From the NCBI GenBank assembly GCA_030549175.1, contig JAUKUA010000004.1, positions 434,001 to 498,000 on the forward strand: DNA of 64,000 nucleotides. The letters run 5' to 3'. How positions within the stretch are numbered: position 1 is the first letter of the stretch; each line of letters opens with the position of its first letter. The notes beneath the pieces were generated by a model. It made no database searches and was not told where the DNA came from. It saw nothing but the letters and a program-made list of their open reading frames with translations. This DNA is from Lasiosphaeris hirsuta. Its lineage: Eukaryota; Ascomycota; Sordariomycetes; Sordariales; Lasiosphaeriaceae. Shown here one piece after another: positions 35,890 through 47,618 of this stretch. The translations under genes and the position numbers were made by a program.

Positions 35890-38800
35890 GGCCCCTCTCT
35901 CGGCATCAATTGCTCACTTGGCCCCTGCTAGAGCAAGACTGGCCGAGGCTGGGACAGGGTTGGACAGCGTTAATGGAGGGGGCAGGGATGCTCGTCGTGT
36001 CTGGGCCTGTTTCGCTCGCCGTCTTGACTCGTGGGTGCTGCACATCATCCATCCCACCCTCGTTCCGTCGAGGAATGGGAGGAGCCACCCGAGTGCGATG
36101 GAAGGATGTGGGCGGTTTGGTGGTCTCATCCTTTTTCTTTCTTTTTTTTCTCGCTTCCGAGTCACCGTCGGGAAGCATCAAATAAATTCGAACAAGATAT
36201 GGTCAGTGCGGCTTTTGATGGAATGAATTCCCATGCCTATTAGGTACTCCATACTAGACGCTGGCCGACAATTGTCAACTAGCGACCTGGTGCAGGACAA
36301 CTGGGGGACTGCTAGGGCCTCGCCGCATCGGGTGAGGCCCTATTACAGCTGGCCGTATCCGTCCCTCATGCATGGCGAGCTGCCGACTAGAGGTGGGAGA
36401 GAAGACTCAGGTGTGCAGCTTGGGAGCGATTGCTGGCACATCTGGCAACCTTCCAGTCCATCGGGGGTTCTTCACCACCTGTGAACTCGACGAGCATGTC
36501 CGCACGAGAATGAACGTTCGGGAGCGACCGCCTCTCTCTCACCGCAACTTCTGCAGCTTCGGGCCTCTGTCCGCGTTACGTGCTACGCATGGTCTGGGGT
36601 TCGATGGCAGCGTCCAAGTGATGGGTCATCGAGACGGGCAGAGTTTCCAGACCCAAGGTAAACTAGGATGGCTGTCCCAAGCGGCTAGCGTCTCTAGCTC
36701 GCTCGATGTCATCTCACTGCCGGATGGACTGTGATGCTGCTTTTGGTATCCTATTTTCTTTTGCTGGAATAGCGAAATGTCACAACTTGGTTAACCCCCC
36801 AACCGCCGAAATTGAATGGCCGGTTCAACAAGCACGGCAATATTTTAAACACGCTCGTGCGTTCTCGGGGGAAGTGTCAAGTGAGGTGCAAAACTCCCAA
36901 CACCACGGAAATAGTGCGCGGCTTTCTCCTGCAACCTTGTTCGCACGGCGTGCAAGATGCTAATCGACGCAGACGTAACACAACCCACGGCCTGCCGTTT
37001 GATACCAGCAAGAAGTATCCTGGCAGAGAAGCCCAGTGGGTATTGCTGGGCCACTCACATAAACCACGGCGCCTTCGACCAGCTGGCTGCCTCACCTTTG
37101 AGGCCAGCACAGGAAAGTAAGAGGTGGTGGTGCTGACAATCATTGACGACTGAAAGCTATCCCGCAAAGCCTTGCATTACAGGATGTCAGTGTGCCAGAC
37201 AATGCAACCCATGCGTCCTCCCAAAGTTGGGAGCCTCTAAAGTTCCGAGCTTCGCGCTGGTTTTTATATATATATATTTGTCACTTGATTCGTTGGTTAC
37301 TGTCATATTTCCCTCTCTGGGCGCCAGGGGCGCATCGAAACCTTGTGCTACTGCAAAGACTCTGCCCAGGAACTCGGCGGGAACTCAGAGCCTATAGGAT
37401 CTAGGACTCAAGAACCATGCTAGTATCGATAATGATCTGAGGGAGCTGTCCTGTGCTCTTATCATCACGTCCTTTGCGAATGCCATGCCCTTGTTAGGCG
37501 GCGCTGTACCCTCCATGGGTCGACGCCGTGGCTTGCAATTCTGCCACATTTCTTGTAGCTGGACGCAAGAGTACCTTGGGCTTCCCATCACATGAATCGG
37601 CAACGACCCTACTGGATGGCACTGCCTGCGTTCCATCCGGCCATGACTGTGAGGCAGCTTCGCACGGAGCATGCTTGCCTGCACTGCCCTGCGACGGCCC
37701 TCAGAACGTTAGCTTACGGTGGAGTGGCACCTCAGGCCATGCTTGCCGAGGGTACTTGGGGATACGTCGCTACGCGCAGCGCCTGCGTCGGCCTGCAGGA
37801 GCTGGCACTGTGTCTGATGAGGTCACTTGTCTCTCGCACCTGTCTGGCTGCCACTCGTTGCTTCGCTGCTTCCCAAGGCTCATATGCATCAAATGCAATT
37901 ATGCTGGTTCCAAGGTTGGACAAGGCCGACTTTTGTTGTGCTCGTGGCCGTTGGCTATCGTGTATGAGCTGTTAGAGCGGTACCGGATGGGCTGGGCGTG
38001 CCCCTGGCTGATGAAGGCGAAAGAGCAATGATAATTCCGTTCATTTTCCATCCCTTGGTGCCTCTGGTTGTGTTCCGTGAGTGCAAGCAAGCGCAACCGC
38101 AAACCGTCGAGTGCCTCAAACGGCAAGGGCAACCCCGAATTTTTCTTTTTTTTTTTCTTGCCATTCCATTTTTGCCCTAACTCAAACCGCGCTCTGCCAC
38201 CTGCCAGCCTGCCACTTGCCATTTGCAATTCGCCGTCCCCCTTCCGCCCTTTCCCTTGTTTTATCCGCGTTCCCCTTCTTCCAGGCAGCATTCTTTCTCC
38301 CTTCAAAACAAACTCGCGCGTAGCCATTGGGAAGCGCAACGCTGTACTCGGAGTTGAAGATTGTCCTGGGACAGATAGAGCGTCCCTCGGTTCCCGCAAG
38401 AAAGAGACTTTTACGTTTTTTCCCGCTCGGGCTCAATCAAGTCAAGGTCCTCGAAGTTTTTTTTTCCCACCTTCGTCTGTCCCCACCAGGTACCCAACGG
38501 CTTTCCGCGCACGTAACCCACCTCTGGCCGCCCACCTTCATCACCCACACCACCCCAAGTAAGTACCTGACAGTTCCCCCGAAAAATAAAATAAAAAGGA
38601 CGCGGCAGCACAAAAAACAGCCGTCTCCACTCCCACTTTCCACTCATACCTATCCATTTCTCTCCACTTACCACATCTTTTCCTTTGAGCCTCATCTTTC
38701 CGCTTAGGGATTCTCCACATACCTGGGCACTTCCTTCATCCCGTTGCCCACTTCGACGACGAAAGACTATAACGACGACGCTGACAGCGCAAGCCCAGAC

Positions 38801-39140
38801 TCCTATTCACAAAGACGAGCGCGACTCCAAGCTTTCGACAACTCGATAGCTCCGCGAAAAAAGGGGGGAAGGGAAGAGGGGGATTTTTTTTCTCGGAAGC
38901 TCGTGGTCGGCACGGTTCGAGTGCAGTGCAGCGTCGGGCAAACAGTCTTCACGCACGCCCGCTCAATTGCCTTGGTACCCAATTTAGCCACTGGTGGTTT
39001 TTGTCCTCGATTCCTCGCGGGATTCGCTACAGCTGCGCGCGCTTGCCCTTCGCAACGAAACAAGCAGAAAAGCCCTTTCGTGCCTAGGCTCGGATGATTC
39101 TTCTGTGCGCGTCGTTTCAAGGTAGTTTTCGAGACGGATT

Positions 39141-42100
39141 ATGGACGGTTTGCCGCATTACTCGACGAATGTCATAAACACGTCGGCGGCTTCGTATCCT
39201 TCGCCCTCAGCGATATCTCCGCATCAGTTACAGCAGCAGCAACAGCACTCTGCAGTCCCTCCGCAGACTCTGCCGCCGCTCCAGCCAAGTCACCAGGTCA
39301 TGCAAAACCCTCCGTACGGCAGCTACCCGCATACCCCGAGAACGCCTGCTACCCCAAATACCCCGGGTTCCACCAACAACATGGCAAGTTATCCGCCGCC
39401 GCCTCCCCAGAATGGCGGGCGCGGTGCCGCCTACCCCGTTATGAATAACAATCCCTACCCGCAGCAGGGTTACCCGACTTCCTCGGGCGTTATGACAGCG
39501 ACAACCACGGCAGCTTCGCACCCGCAGCCCATCGCCCCAGCCCCTTCGCCGGGCGGTGGACGCGTTCCCCCCATTCTGCGGCCTATGCCAGCAACTGGAA
39601 TTCCCCAGCCCGGAATGAACTCGCCCTACAGCCAGAGCCCCCTCATCCAGCATTCTATGTTGCCCGATGGAGAGCAGCCGACCCACGTGGTTGGCTCGCA
39701 GGGACGCCGTGGTATTCTCCCTAGCGCCCCAGGAAGACCTGCGGCTCCTGCGGCTGGGACCGCCGGCAAGACTCCGATTCCTCAAAAGGATGCAGACGGG
39801 AAATTTCCATGCCCTCACTGTACTAAGACATATCTCCATGCTAAGCATTTGAAGCGCCATTTGCTCCGCCGTAAGTGCTTCCCCTTTCCCTCGTTTTTGC
39901 TTTTACAATGGTAGCTTGACAGGTTTGGCAGACACCGGGGATCGACCCTACATGTGCGTTCTCTGCAGAGACACCTTTTCACGCAGTGATATTCTCAAGC
40001 GTCATTTTATTAAGTGCTCCGTCCGCCGCGGGAACCCGACTGGGGCCACTCACTTGTCTCACCCCCAAGCGCATGTGAAGAAGAGTCCTGCTGCCCAGAA
40101 GGGCATGGGTGACGGTGACGTGAATCACATTAACGGTATGGGTAACAATATGCCTGCCGACGGGATGGTTCAACATCCGTTTGGTCTTATTCCTGCTTCT
40201 GAAGGCATGAGCAACATTGCCAACGATCAAGCCCAGCTTTCGAGATCTAGCAGTATAAACAGACTTGACGACGCGAATCGTGACAGAAGAAGCATGACAG
40301 GGTCCGTTCTAGGCGCCTCGACGCGCGGCGGCAGCTTTGATCAGACATACAACGGCGGTGATGTCTCGAGCAACATGAGCGCGAATATCAACCCGCAGCT
40401 GGGGGGCTACAGCATGCCTCAGGGTCAGAATGGAATGCAAATGTTTGCAGGATCGGGCACGGCCGATTGGTCGCAGATGTTCCAGGCTGGTGCGCAAAAT
40501 GCCTACGTCAATTCGTTCCCACCTAATGTTGGACAGACGCAGAACGCAACCAAACAAGAGCCTAGTGCCAGCTCCACGCGAGCGGTTGGCATCCCTAGCG
40601 GCAATCCCACCGAACCGACCCTCTTCCCCTCGTGGGGAGTTCCGTCCGCATACCCGAATAACTCATATCAACAACTTTCCGTAAAGATTATCAATTTCCT
40701 GCATCCCTCCGGTGGCCGTACGAACCCAACGACCGCCAACGCCATGAATCTTATCTTCCAGCCCGAAAATGTCCGCAATTTCCTCGAATGCTATACTCAC
40801 TTTCACAGCCACTTTTCGATACTGCACGTACCCACATTTAACGTCATGGACACTTATAGTGGCCTTGTGGCGGGCATGTGCTGTGTTGGGGCGTGCTACT
40901 CTGATCGTGTCTCTCCTGCTAACATTCGCGAGGTGATGGATTACCTCAACGCCGCATTAGAAGGGTCTTCCCGCATCTTTGCTTCCATTTCAGAGGAATC
41001 CCGCTCCGTTAAGTACGAAAGTCATCTGTTTGGGAGCAAAGCCGACCTCGAGGAGCTTCAAGCCATCATGCTCGGCCATGTTTTGTCTACGTGGCATGGA
41101 ACAACGTCTCAGCGTGAGAAGGCCCGAAGAATGTTTCCTTACATCGCCTTGTTCGTTCGCAAAGTCGGCTTTCTACGTGTCACCCAAAATTCAGGCTCTC
41201 ATAGCGCAATTCACCAACCGGATTTTTCGCTACAGTCTTTTAATTCTGCGTCTTTCCACTGGGGTAGCTGGGTTGAGCAGGAGAAAAAAATCCGCATCAT
41301 GTATTTCATTTTCCTCTCAGATGTCGCTCTCGGATTGTATTTCAACTGCAGAGCGGAATTCGATGCCCTTGAGATTCATCTCCCTTTGCCTGCGGACGAT
41401 GCGGCCTGGGATGGGCATGGGATGGAGGAGTGTGCTGAAGCCCTTGGTCTCCGTGGGAGCAATGCCGCGAAAGTCCGAAATCCCGACGGCACCCAGCGCT
41501 GCAACCAACCTCAGCTACACCTTGTTCTGAAGGCTCTCCTCGACAGCTCATACAGGATGCAACCGGGGGCGACCAATCTTTACGGAAAATTCATCTTAAT
41601 CCATGCTCTGTTGGCAATGTTGAGAAAGTCTCAAATGAACGGAAGTGCAGCTTTAATCAGCTGGTCAAGCACGTCTCTTCTGCAAAATGCTTGGTTTGTT
41701 CAAGGGGACCAAACGGCCAACATCAATGGCCGTACAACGCCAGTGCAGGCGGATAGCAGTCTCTTGGATCGACAAACCATCAAGACATTCATCACAGCCC
41801 TGGAAAAGTTCAAGGCTAACTGGGACAACGATATGGCAACTCAGTTTCCCCCCAGCCTGCCTATCAACCCCCGTCGGTACGGGTTTTCTCGAGACGGCAT
41901 TCACTTTTACTGGCTGGCAAACTATGTCTTGAAGCACACGCGGGCAGTTGATCTACAAATGCCCCCCGACCAGCGATTCAGCCAGATTATGCACATTTTA
42001 AAGTCAGTTAGGAATTGGGTCTTGTCAGACGGTGCTGCTCGAGGCGAGGAAATGGGGTCGGTGGGACAGATCGATGCGGCATACGGGGTTGCCGACTTGA

Positions 42101-42219
42101 CTGGGCTGGACATGGCACAGCTCTTCAGGCCACTTATTCTTTCTCGGGCCACCAAGCCGCCAGGGATCACAAGCGCTCAAACGGGGGTCGGCAGGAACGG
42201 CAATAGCGGCATGATGTGA
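39141..42219 (+). CDS. C2H2 zinc-finger transcription factor with fungal-specific TF domain
   Basis: Two exons (39141-39870, 39932-42219) give 1005 residues. The first 215 are disordered and rich in Pro, Gln, Ser and Asn (QLQQQQQH near 30). Two adjacent zinc fingers follow: finger 1 CPHC...H-LLR-H (Cys224, Cys227, His240, His244) and finger 2 CVLC...H-FIK-C (Cys252, Cys255, His268, Cys272). The intron splits the codon of His244, so neither exon alone holds a complete first finger. From about 465 a region resembles the fungal-specific TF middle homology domain, including VRNFLECYTHFHSHFSILH, LEELQAIMLGHVLSTWHG and RIMYFIFLSDVALGLYFNCR. C2H2 fingers joined to this domain are known in ascomycetes. 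I cannot name the target genes. Confidence 0.88.
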
Positions 42220-43050
42220 CTGATTAATTCAGCGCATATCCTTTGCATCTAAGGCGTTTTTCAGCCCCTCATCTCCCCGGGGTTCTTTGTCTTTGTTTTT
42301 TTTTTCTTTCCTTGTTTTCATTTACATCATGGTCTGGCTTTACGTCCGAAAAAAAAAGTACCGACGATTCCCCTTATCCTCTTGTTGCATCAGATTGGCA
42401 CAACGGGTGGTTTGTTTGCTTTTGCATCACGAGGATGGGTTGCGATGATAGACTCGCTACGGCTTTGCATTAGAGACTTCTTCCCATTCCCAATGACAGA
42501 TAGACCGGGGAAGGAGGGAAAGAGCGGTTCATGTCCTTCTTCATCTTGAGGAAGAATGTTATGGTATGATGGCTCGCCGCCGAAGATAATGACTTTTTCA
42601 CCTATTTGTTTGGTCATCAACCCCTGATCAGTTGACGACAAATCTTTGGCACCTAGCCGGCTGGCTTTCATGATGGCGGCAGGAGGATGGGGGGAATGGT
42701 AGACGGAGAGACGAAAAAAGGGAAAACTGAGGCAACCTAGAGCAATGGCGAGGGCAGCTTGCTCGAAGAATGTATATCACTGTCCAGACATTACATTACA
42801 TACGTTAGAGAGCATGGCGAGGCGTCAGTAGAGGAGGAATGTTGTGGAGAATTCAAAAGCATTGCAAGTACTATACCACTGAGCTCTTTCTGATTATCTT
42901 TTCCGTTGAGTGTACCTATTCTTGCAGGGTAGCTTGACTAATTATCTGGTTTTCATTTGTTATACTTCCAACGATCAACCGCTGCTCCCCATCATCGCAA
43001 CACACGTATGATAGTACAACAACAATCGTAATAGCATTACAATGACAAGA
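42220..43050. other. Convergent intergenic spacer
   Basis: This is the 3' flank of the zinc-finger gene and of the small minus-strand gene. It has T- and A-rich runs near 42295-42310 and 42348-42358. No gene was recognised. Confidence 0.55.
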
Positions 43051-43301
43051 TCACCTCTTAGAGTCGTCCCTTGGGACTATGTGGATCTTTGGCAGGGCCG
43101 CTTTATCGGCCTCGGTGGGGTTGTAACCGAATGCTTCCCCTAGTTTGTCGGAGAGGTATGGGCCAGTGGCGCCCCAGAAGAGCAGCGTAGCCCCGACAGC
43201 CAATTTTGACTTGGGGGACAGGTTTTGGTATGATCTTGTTGATGTCAGCCATAAGGGGCTCATGAGTTGAGGAGTGTTACCCCTTACTTCCAGAGTGACA
43301 T
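43051..43301 (-). CDS. Small single-membrane-segment protein, probably mitochondrial, 65 residues
   Basis: My preferred model has two exons, 43301-43288 (14 nt) and 43234-43051, joined across a 53-nt intron that starts GTAAGG and ends ACAAG after a GCTGAC branch site. The product starts MSLWKSYQNLSPKSKLAVGA, has one hydrophobic segment (ATLLFWGATGPYL) and ends in a hydrophilic tail with EAFGYNPTEADKAALPKIH. Proteins of this shape (N-terminal SxW..Y..LSP, one segment, then GYTPTEADK-like block) recur in fungi and I believe are mitochondrial, but I know no function. The unspliced alternative starting at 43263 gives a 70-residue protein with a less typical N-terminus. Confidence 0.72.
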
Positions 43302-43778
43302 GATTACTATGTGATTATCTTTTGTGCTGCAGAGGTTGGGTTATGGCGAGGAGGCGGACATGCGCCTTTTGCCGCTGGCTGTGCTGTTTGCTACCGTGTT
43401 TTACTGCAGGGTTTGGTGGATGTTGGAGTTGATGGCTGGCTTGACCGTCTTTTTAGGGAGGGTTATACGTTGGGTATGCATGTCGTCAATCAATGCGAGG
43501 GTTGGGCAGGTGAGAGCCGTAGAGAAGTGGGATGCTGGCGGGACGGACCCTGGGTTTTTGGCGGAGAAAATTGATCCGACTGCAAGCCTTGGCTGAGCTC
43601 GGGCCATCCAAATTTTCGGAGAACCGTGAGCCACGGGCCATGAATCCATGAGCCATGAACATGAGCCGTGAACCGTAAACCGTGAACATCGTTGCTGCCC
43701 AAGTCCAAGTACTATCCGATATCAATTGACTGCAACGACCAACGGCGATATCCCCATCGCCGCGCCAGACTCTCCCAG
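43302..43778. other. Divergent upstream region (small gene / MRPL4) with a degenerate minisatellite
   Basis: A 477-bp bidirectional region. Near its MRPL4 end (43621-43689) the sequence repeats variants of CCGTGAA/CCATGAA about eight times. No other feature was seen. Confidence 0.55.
43621..43689. repeat. Degenerate short tandem repeat (CCGTGAA/CCATGAG variants)
   Basis: Repeated 6-8 nt variants: CCGTGAG, CCATGAA, CCATGAG, CCATGAA, CATGAG, CCGTGAA, CCGTAAA, CCGTGAA. It lies about 90-160 bp before the MRPL4 start, so it may be in its 5' leader or promoter. Confidence 0.7.
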
Positions 43779-44707
43779 ATGGTTACCCTGGGCGCGCTCC
43801 GGCCCTCGATGGGTGCCGCCCTTCAAATTTGCAGGGCGAGCAGCACACACGGCATCGCTGCCCCAGCTAGGACAGTAACCAGCAGGGCAGCCGCGAGGCC
43901 GGTGTTTTACCCCTCGGCCCAAGCCGCCAGTCTTTCGACCACGGCCGTGCTCCTGAAGCGACACAAGTACGTCGGCGCGCGCGTCACCCGCGACAACAAC
44001 AAGCAGCGCGGCGAGAGTGTGCTCCGGCGGACGGGTACCCGCTGGCGGCTGTCCATGTCGGACGAGCCGCTGCCGCAGCCGGTCAAACCGGAGGAGCTGC
44101 CGCCCGTCGAGACGGACCCGAACCACGGGCTGTGGGAGTTCTTCCAGGACCGCACGTCGATTGCCAGCCCACCGCTGAAGGATGCCCAGCACGGCCGCCC
44201 CTGGACGGCCGAGGAGCTGCGCCACAAGTCGTGGGAGGACCTGCACAAGCTGTGGTGGGTGTGCGTCAAGGAGCAAAACCGCATCGCGACGGCCAAGTGG
44301 GAGCGCGACAACCGGCAGCTCGGTTACGGTGGCGCCGAGGCCGAGACCAGGAGAAAAACGGTAAGAGGATGACGATCTGGTTGTATAGTTGAGGGACAAT
44401 TGCTGACACACTGCTTTTATATGACTAGGTCCTGGCAACTCAAAAGGCTATCAAGCACGTGTTGACAGAAAGGTTTTACGCCTGGGAAGATGCCGTGGAG
44501 CTGGCCAAGTCTGACCCAGAAATCAACCTATCTGGCGACGGTCCTGCCTTCACGCCCCAGGAATATCTAGAAGAGGTGCCTGGAGAGGGGGCTCCCGTGG
44601 AGGAAATTGAGGCGGCCGAATCTGATGTGGCTACTTCTCCCATACCGGATTCGTCAACACCGCTACCACCAAAGTCGAATGCGCAAAAGACGGCCTCGAC
44701 GATATGA
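43779..44707 (+). CDS. MRPL4: Mitochondrial ribosomal protein uL29m (MRPL4/MRP-L47)
   Basis: Two exons (43779-44360, 44429-44707) encode 286 residues. uL29m is a large-subunit protein of the mitochondrial ribosome. The first 60 residues are Arg/Ala/Ser-rich and suit a mitochondrial presequence. The MRP-L47 domain follows at about 125-230: [55 protein letters not shown], continuing after the intron into [20 protein letters not shown]. The C-terminal 60 residues are acidic and Pro/Ser-rich, an extension beyond the compact bacterial L29 that is usual in fungi. An upstream in-frame ATG at 43692 would add a poor leader. Confidence 0.93.
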
Positions 44708-45338
44708 TGCATTAGTTTTCCTCACAACTTCACCATCTCGGCCGCTCCTGGGATACCCTGATCTTCCCGTGTACCAATTCTACATTATAGAACCATGCGT
44801 GGCCTCCTGTACATGTATAGATAGTGTAAATGATCACCATGTATTTCGACGTTGAGACGGACAGGCAGCATCCAGTCAGCATAAATGCGGAAGGGCAGCA
44901 TGAACAACCCATGAGCCGAGTCTGGGCGGCCTGGATGCTGAGACCGCCTGTGACTGACCTCCTGTGACCGCTTCTCCCAAGCGTCGAATCACAGGCACTC
45001 GCTAGGGGTACGCTGGGGGCCCGACCTTTGATAGCGTGAGAGCTCAAAGCGGGGCTAGTATCTCGCCGCCCCTCATTCAGATCCCCCACCACGACCCAAG
45101 CACTACCTTACCTGCCCACCTGCCCTGCCTCGATCCGAAACAGGTTGAATTGGGAACTTGCCGTGCCAACAACCCGGAGTTCTTCATTTCATCTCATTCA
45201 CCTTCACCGCCTGGCCCCGGTGTTCTTTTTTCTCAGGTTAATTCTGCACAGCGAGCTTGAGTGTCCGACAGACCCCTTCCTCGACAAGCTTTCCCGGCGC
45301 AACCTGCCCCCCTCCCCATCACCATCCCCACCGCGGCC
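44708..45338. other. Intergenic (MRPL4 to GDI1)
   Basis: A tandem spacer of 631 bp. The last 200 bp before GDI1 are C/T-rich, typical of a leader. No distinct element was recognised. Confidence 0.5.
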
Positions 45339-47093
45339 ATGGACGAAATCGCCCCAGAGTACGATGTCATTGTGCTGGGCACAGGCCTGACCGAGTGCAT
45401 CCTGTCGGGTGTGCTCAGCGTCAAGGGAAAGAAGGTGCTGCACATCGACCGCAACGACCACTATGGCGCGTGAGTGAACTTCTGCATCGCCACCCCGCCA
45501 GCTCGGAGCAAGATGGACGGGAGAGGAGAGGCAAAAGCTGACACCACCCCCTTTCACAGTGATGCCGCATCTGTCAACCTTGAAGTTGTAAGGCATATCC
45601 ATTCATACCCCCCCCTCCCCCCCTCCCCCCTTCTCTTTTCGCACCTATTGACACAATCTAACGCTGCCATCGTCCTCTAGCTCTTCAAGAAGTATGGCAA
45701 CTATGACAAGGGCACCGAGCCGTGGAAGCAGTACGGCCGCCTGAACGACTGGAACATCGACCTCGTGCCCAAGTTTCTCATGTCGTCGGGCGAGCTCACC
45801 AACATTCTTGTTTCCACCGATGTTACCAGATACCTTGAGTTCAAGCAGGTCGCAGGCAGCTATGTTCAGCAAGGGTCCGGCCCCCGAGCAACGGTGGCAA
45901 AGGTCCCCTCAGATGCCGGCGAAGCTCTGCGGTCGCCTCTGATGGGCATTTTTGAGAAACGCCGCATGAAGGGCTTCATTGAGTGGGTTGGCTCGTTCAA
46001 CGTCAAGGATACTGCAACGCACAAGGGTTAGTCTGGTTGCTTTTCTGCCACCCGCACCACACAAGTTAACTAAGTGGACGGCTCCTAGGCCTTGACGTCA
46101 ACACTTGCACAATGAAGGAGGTCTACGACAAGTTCGGCCTCGAGACGACTACCAAGGACTTTATCGGTCACGCCATGGCCCTGTACCCGAACGATGCCTA
46201 CATCGACCTCAAGGGCGGTGCCGTTGAGGCCATCGACCGTATCCGCCTCTACGGCAACAGTGTTGCCCGCTACGGAAAGTCGCCTTACATCTACCCCCTG
46301 TACGGACTTGGCGAGCTGCCCCAGGGCTTTGCCCGCCTCAGCGCCATCTACGGCGGTACTTATATGCTCAACACCACTGTTGACGAGCTCGTTTACGAAG
46401 ATGGAAAGGCCGTTGGAATCAAGGCCACCATGACCGGCGTCGAGCCCGAGATGACGTTTGAGACCAAGGCCAAGATGATCCTCGGCGACCCCAGCTACTT
46501 CCCTGGCAAGGTCAGAGTTGTCGGCCACGTCCTACGTGCCATCTGCATCCTCAAGCACCCCCTCACTAGCACCAACGACGCCGATTCGTGCCAGTTGATC
46601 ATCCCCCAGTCACAGGTTGGCCGCCATAATGGTTTGTCTCCCTGCTGTTGTGCTCCTGGGGTACTATAGGCTGACCGTCTCACCTTAGATATCTACATTG
46701 CCTGCGTTTCTTCGGCACATAACGTCTGCCCCAAGGGTTACTGGATCGCCATTGTCTCCACCATTGCCGAGACGGCCGCCAACCACCACCTCGAACTCGC
46801 TCCTGGTCTTGAGCGCCTCGGCCGCATCGAGGAGCAGTTCATGGTAAGATAACATCGCCCAATCATCAAACTGTATTCTCCTTACTAACTTGCACGTGTA
46901 GGGGTCACCCATTCCCCTCTATGAGCCTTTGGAGGACGGCACCCAGGACAAGATCTTCATCTCCAAGAGCTACGATGCCAGCAGCCACTTTGAGTCGACC
47001 ACCGATGACGTCAGGGATATCTACCACCGTCTTTCCGGCGAGGAGCTCGTCGTTGAGGGGCTGCGGGAGGGCATCCAGGTTGCTGACGAATAG
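45339..47093 (+). CDS. GDI1: Rab GDP-dissociation inhibitor
   Basis: Six exons (45339-45469, 45560-45587, 45681-46026, 46089-46631, 46689-46843, 46902-47093) give 464 residues, the usual length. GDI extracts GDP-bound, prenylated Rab proteins from membranes and recycles them in the cytosol. The N-terminal [20 protein letters not shown] and [11 protein letters not shown] form the GDI/REP sequence-conserved region; [20 protein letters not shown] and [11 protein letters not shown] (Rab-binding platform), then [19 protein letters not shown] follow. The second exon is 28 nt, encoding DAASVNLEV. All five introns preserve the frame. It relates functionally to the Rab-GAP at 3269 and the Yip1-family protein at 13881, but those genes are too distant for shared control to be implied. 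Confidence 0.96.
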
Positions 47094-47618
47094 AGGGGGG
47101 GCGACAGAGAAAAGAAATGGGGCTTTTGAAGCATTGGTTGAGGAGCAGAGTGATTATGCTTGTTTTCTACTCTTGCGAGCGAAGAGTTTGATTATTCGTA
47201 TGCGCGAAATCAGAATATCTCTCTTTGATAGTTTGATTTCCTCAGTTAGCACGGACAGATGATGCTTGGGAAGCAGCATGGAGCGTGGTCAATTCACAGA
47301 GTCAGCCACTGAGAGAAGTTGGCATATACATAAATAGCCTCGTTCGCAAGTCAGACTAGTCTAGGGATGCCGCAGATCACAAACAAAAAACACAATTGCA
47401 AGAGAAAACGAGCACTCTCGCTATAAAAGTACGAATATTCCACCTCTGATAGCAAGTTTGTGAGACAAAAGGTGGACATGTTTCTTTTTCTCTCCTCGCC
47501 AAACGCCTCGAAATGGTTGTCGTAACGGAATCACAGAATCGGGATATATCTCTGCGTCCCCTTCTTCCCTTCGCCGCTCACACACATACATGCACATGCA
47601 CACACGTGATACCAGAAA
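47094..47618. other. Convergent intergenic spacer (GDI1 / NOG1)
   Basis: This is a 3' flank of 525 bp with a CA-rich run (CACACACATACATGCACATGCACACACGTG, about 47578-47607). No gene was recognised. Confidence 0.55.

Larger units (their letters stand above)
29470..39140. other. Gene-empty stretch of 9.7 kb upstream of a transcription factor gene
   Basis: No open frame longer than about 180 codons, and none resembles a protein family on either strand. Contents seen: G(24) at 30158-30181, a CAGA run at 34438-34455, a 17-bp tandem duplication at 35851-35889, (TA)n at 37265-37277, and a strongly pyrimidine-rich stretch from about 38120 to 38480. A GTAAGT at 38559 could start a 5'-UTR intron of the next gene. 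It may hold distal control elements or untranslated RNAs for that gene, which is inference. Confidence 0.6.

Noticed and set aside
39228..39860. 210-codon minus-strand frame
   Set aside because: Antisense shadow of the Pro/Gln-rich N-terminus of the zinc-finger regulator.
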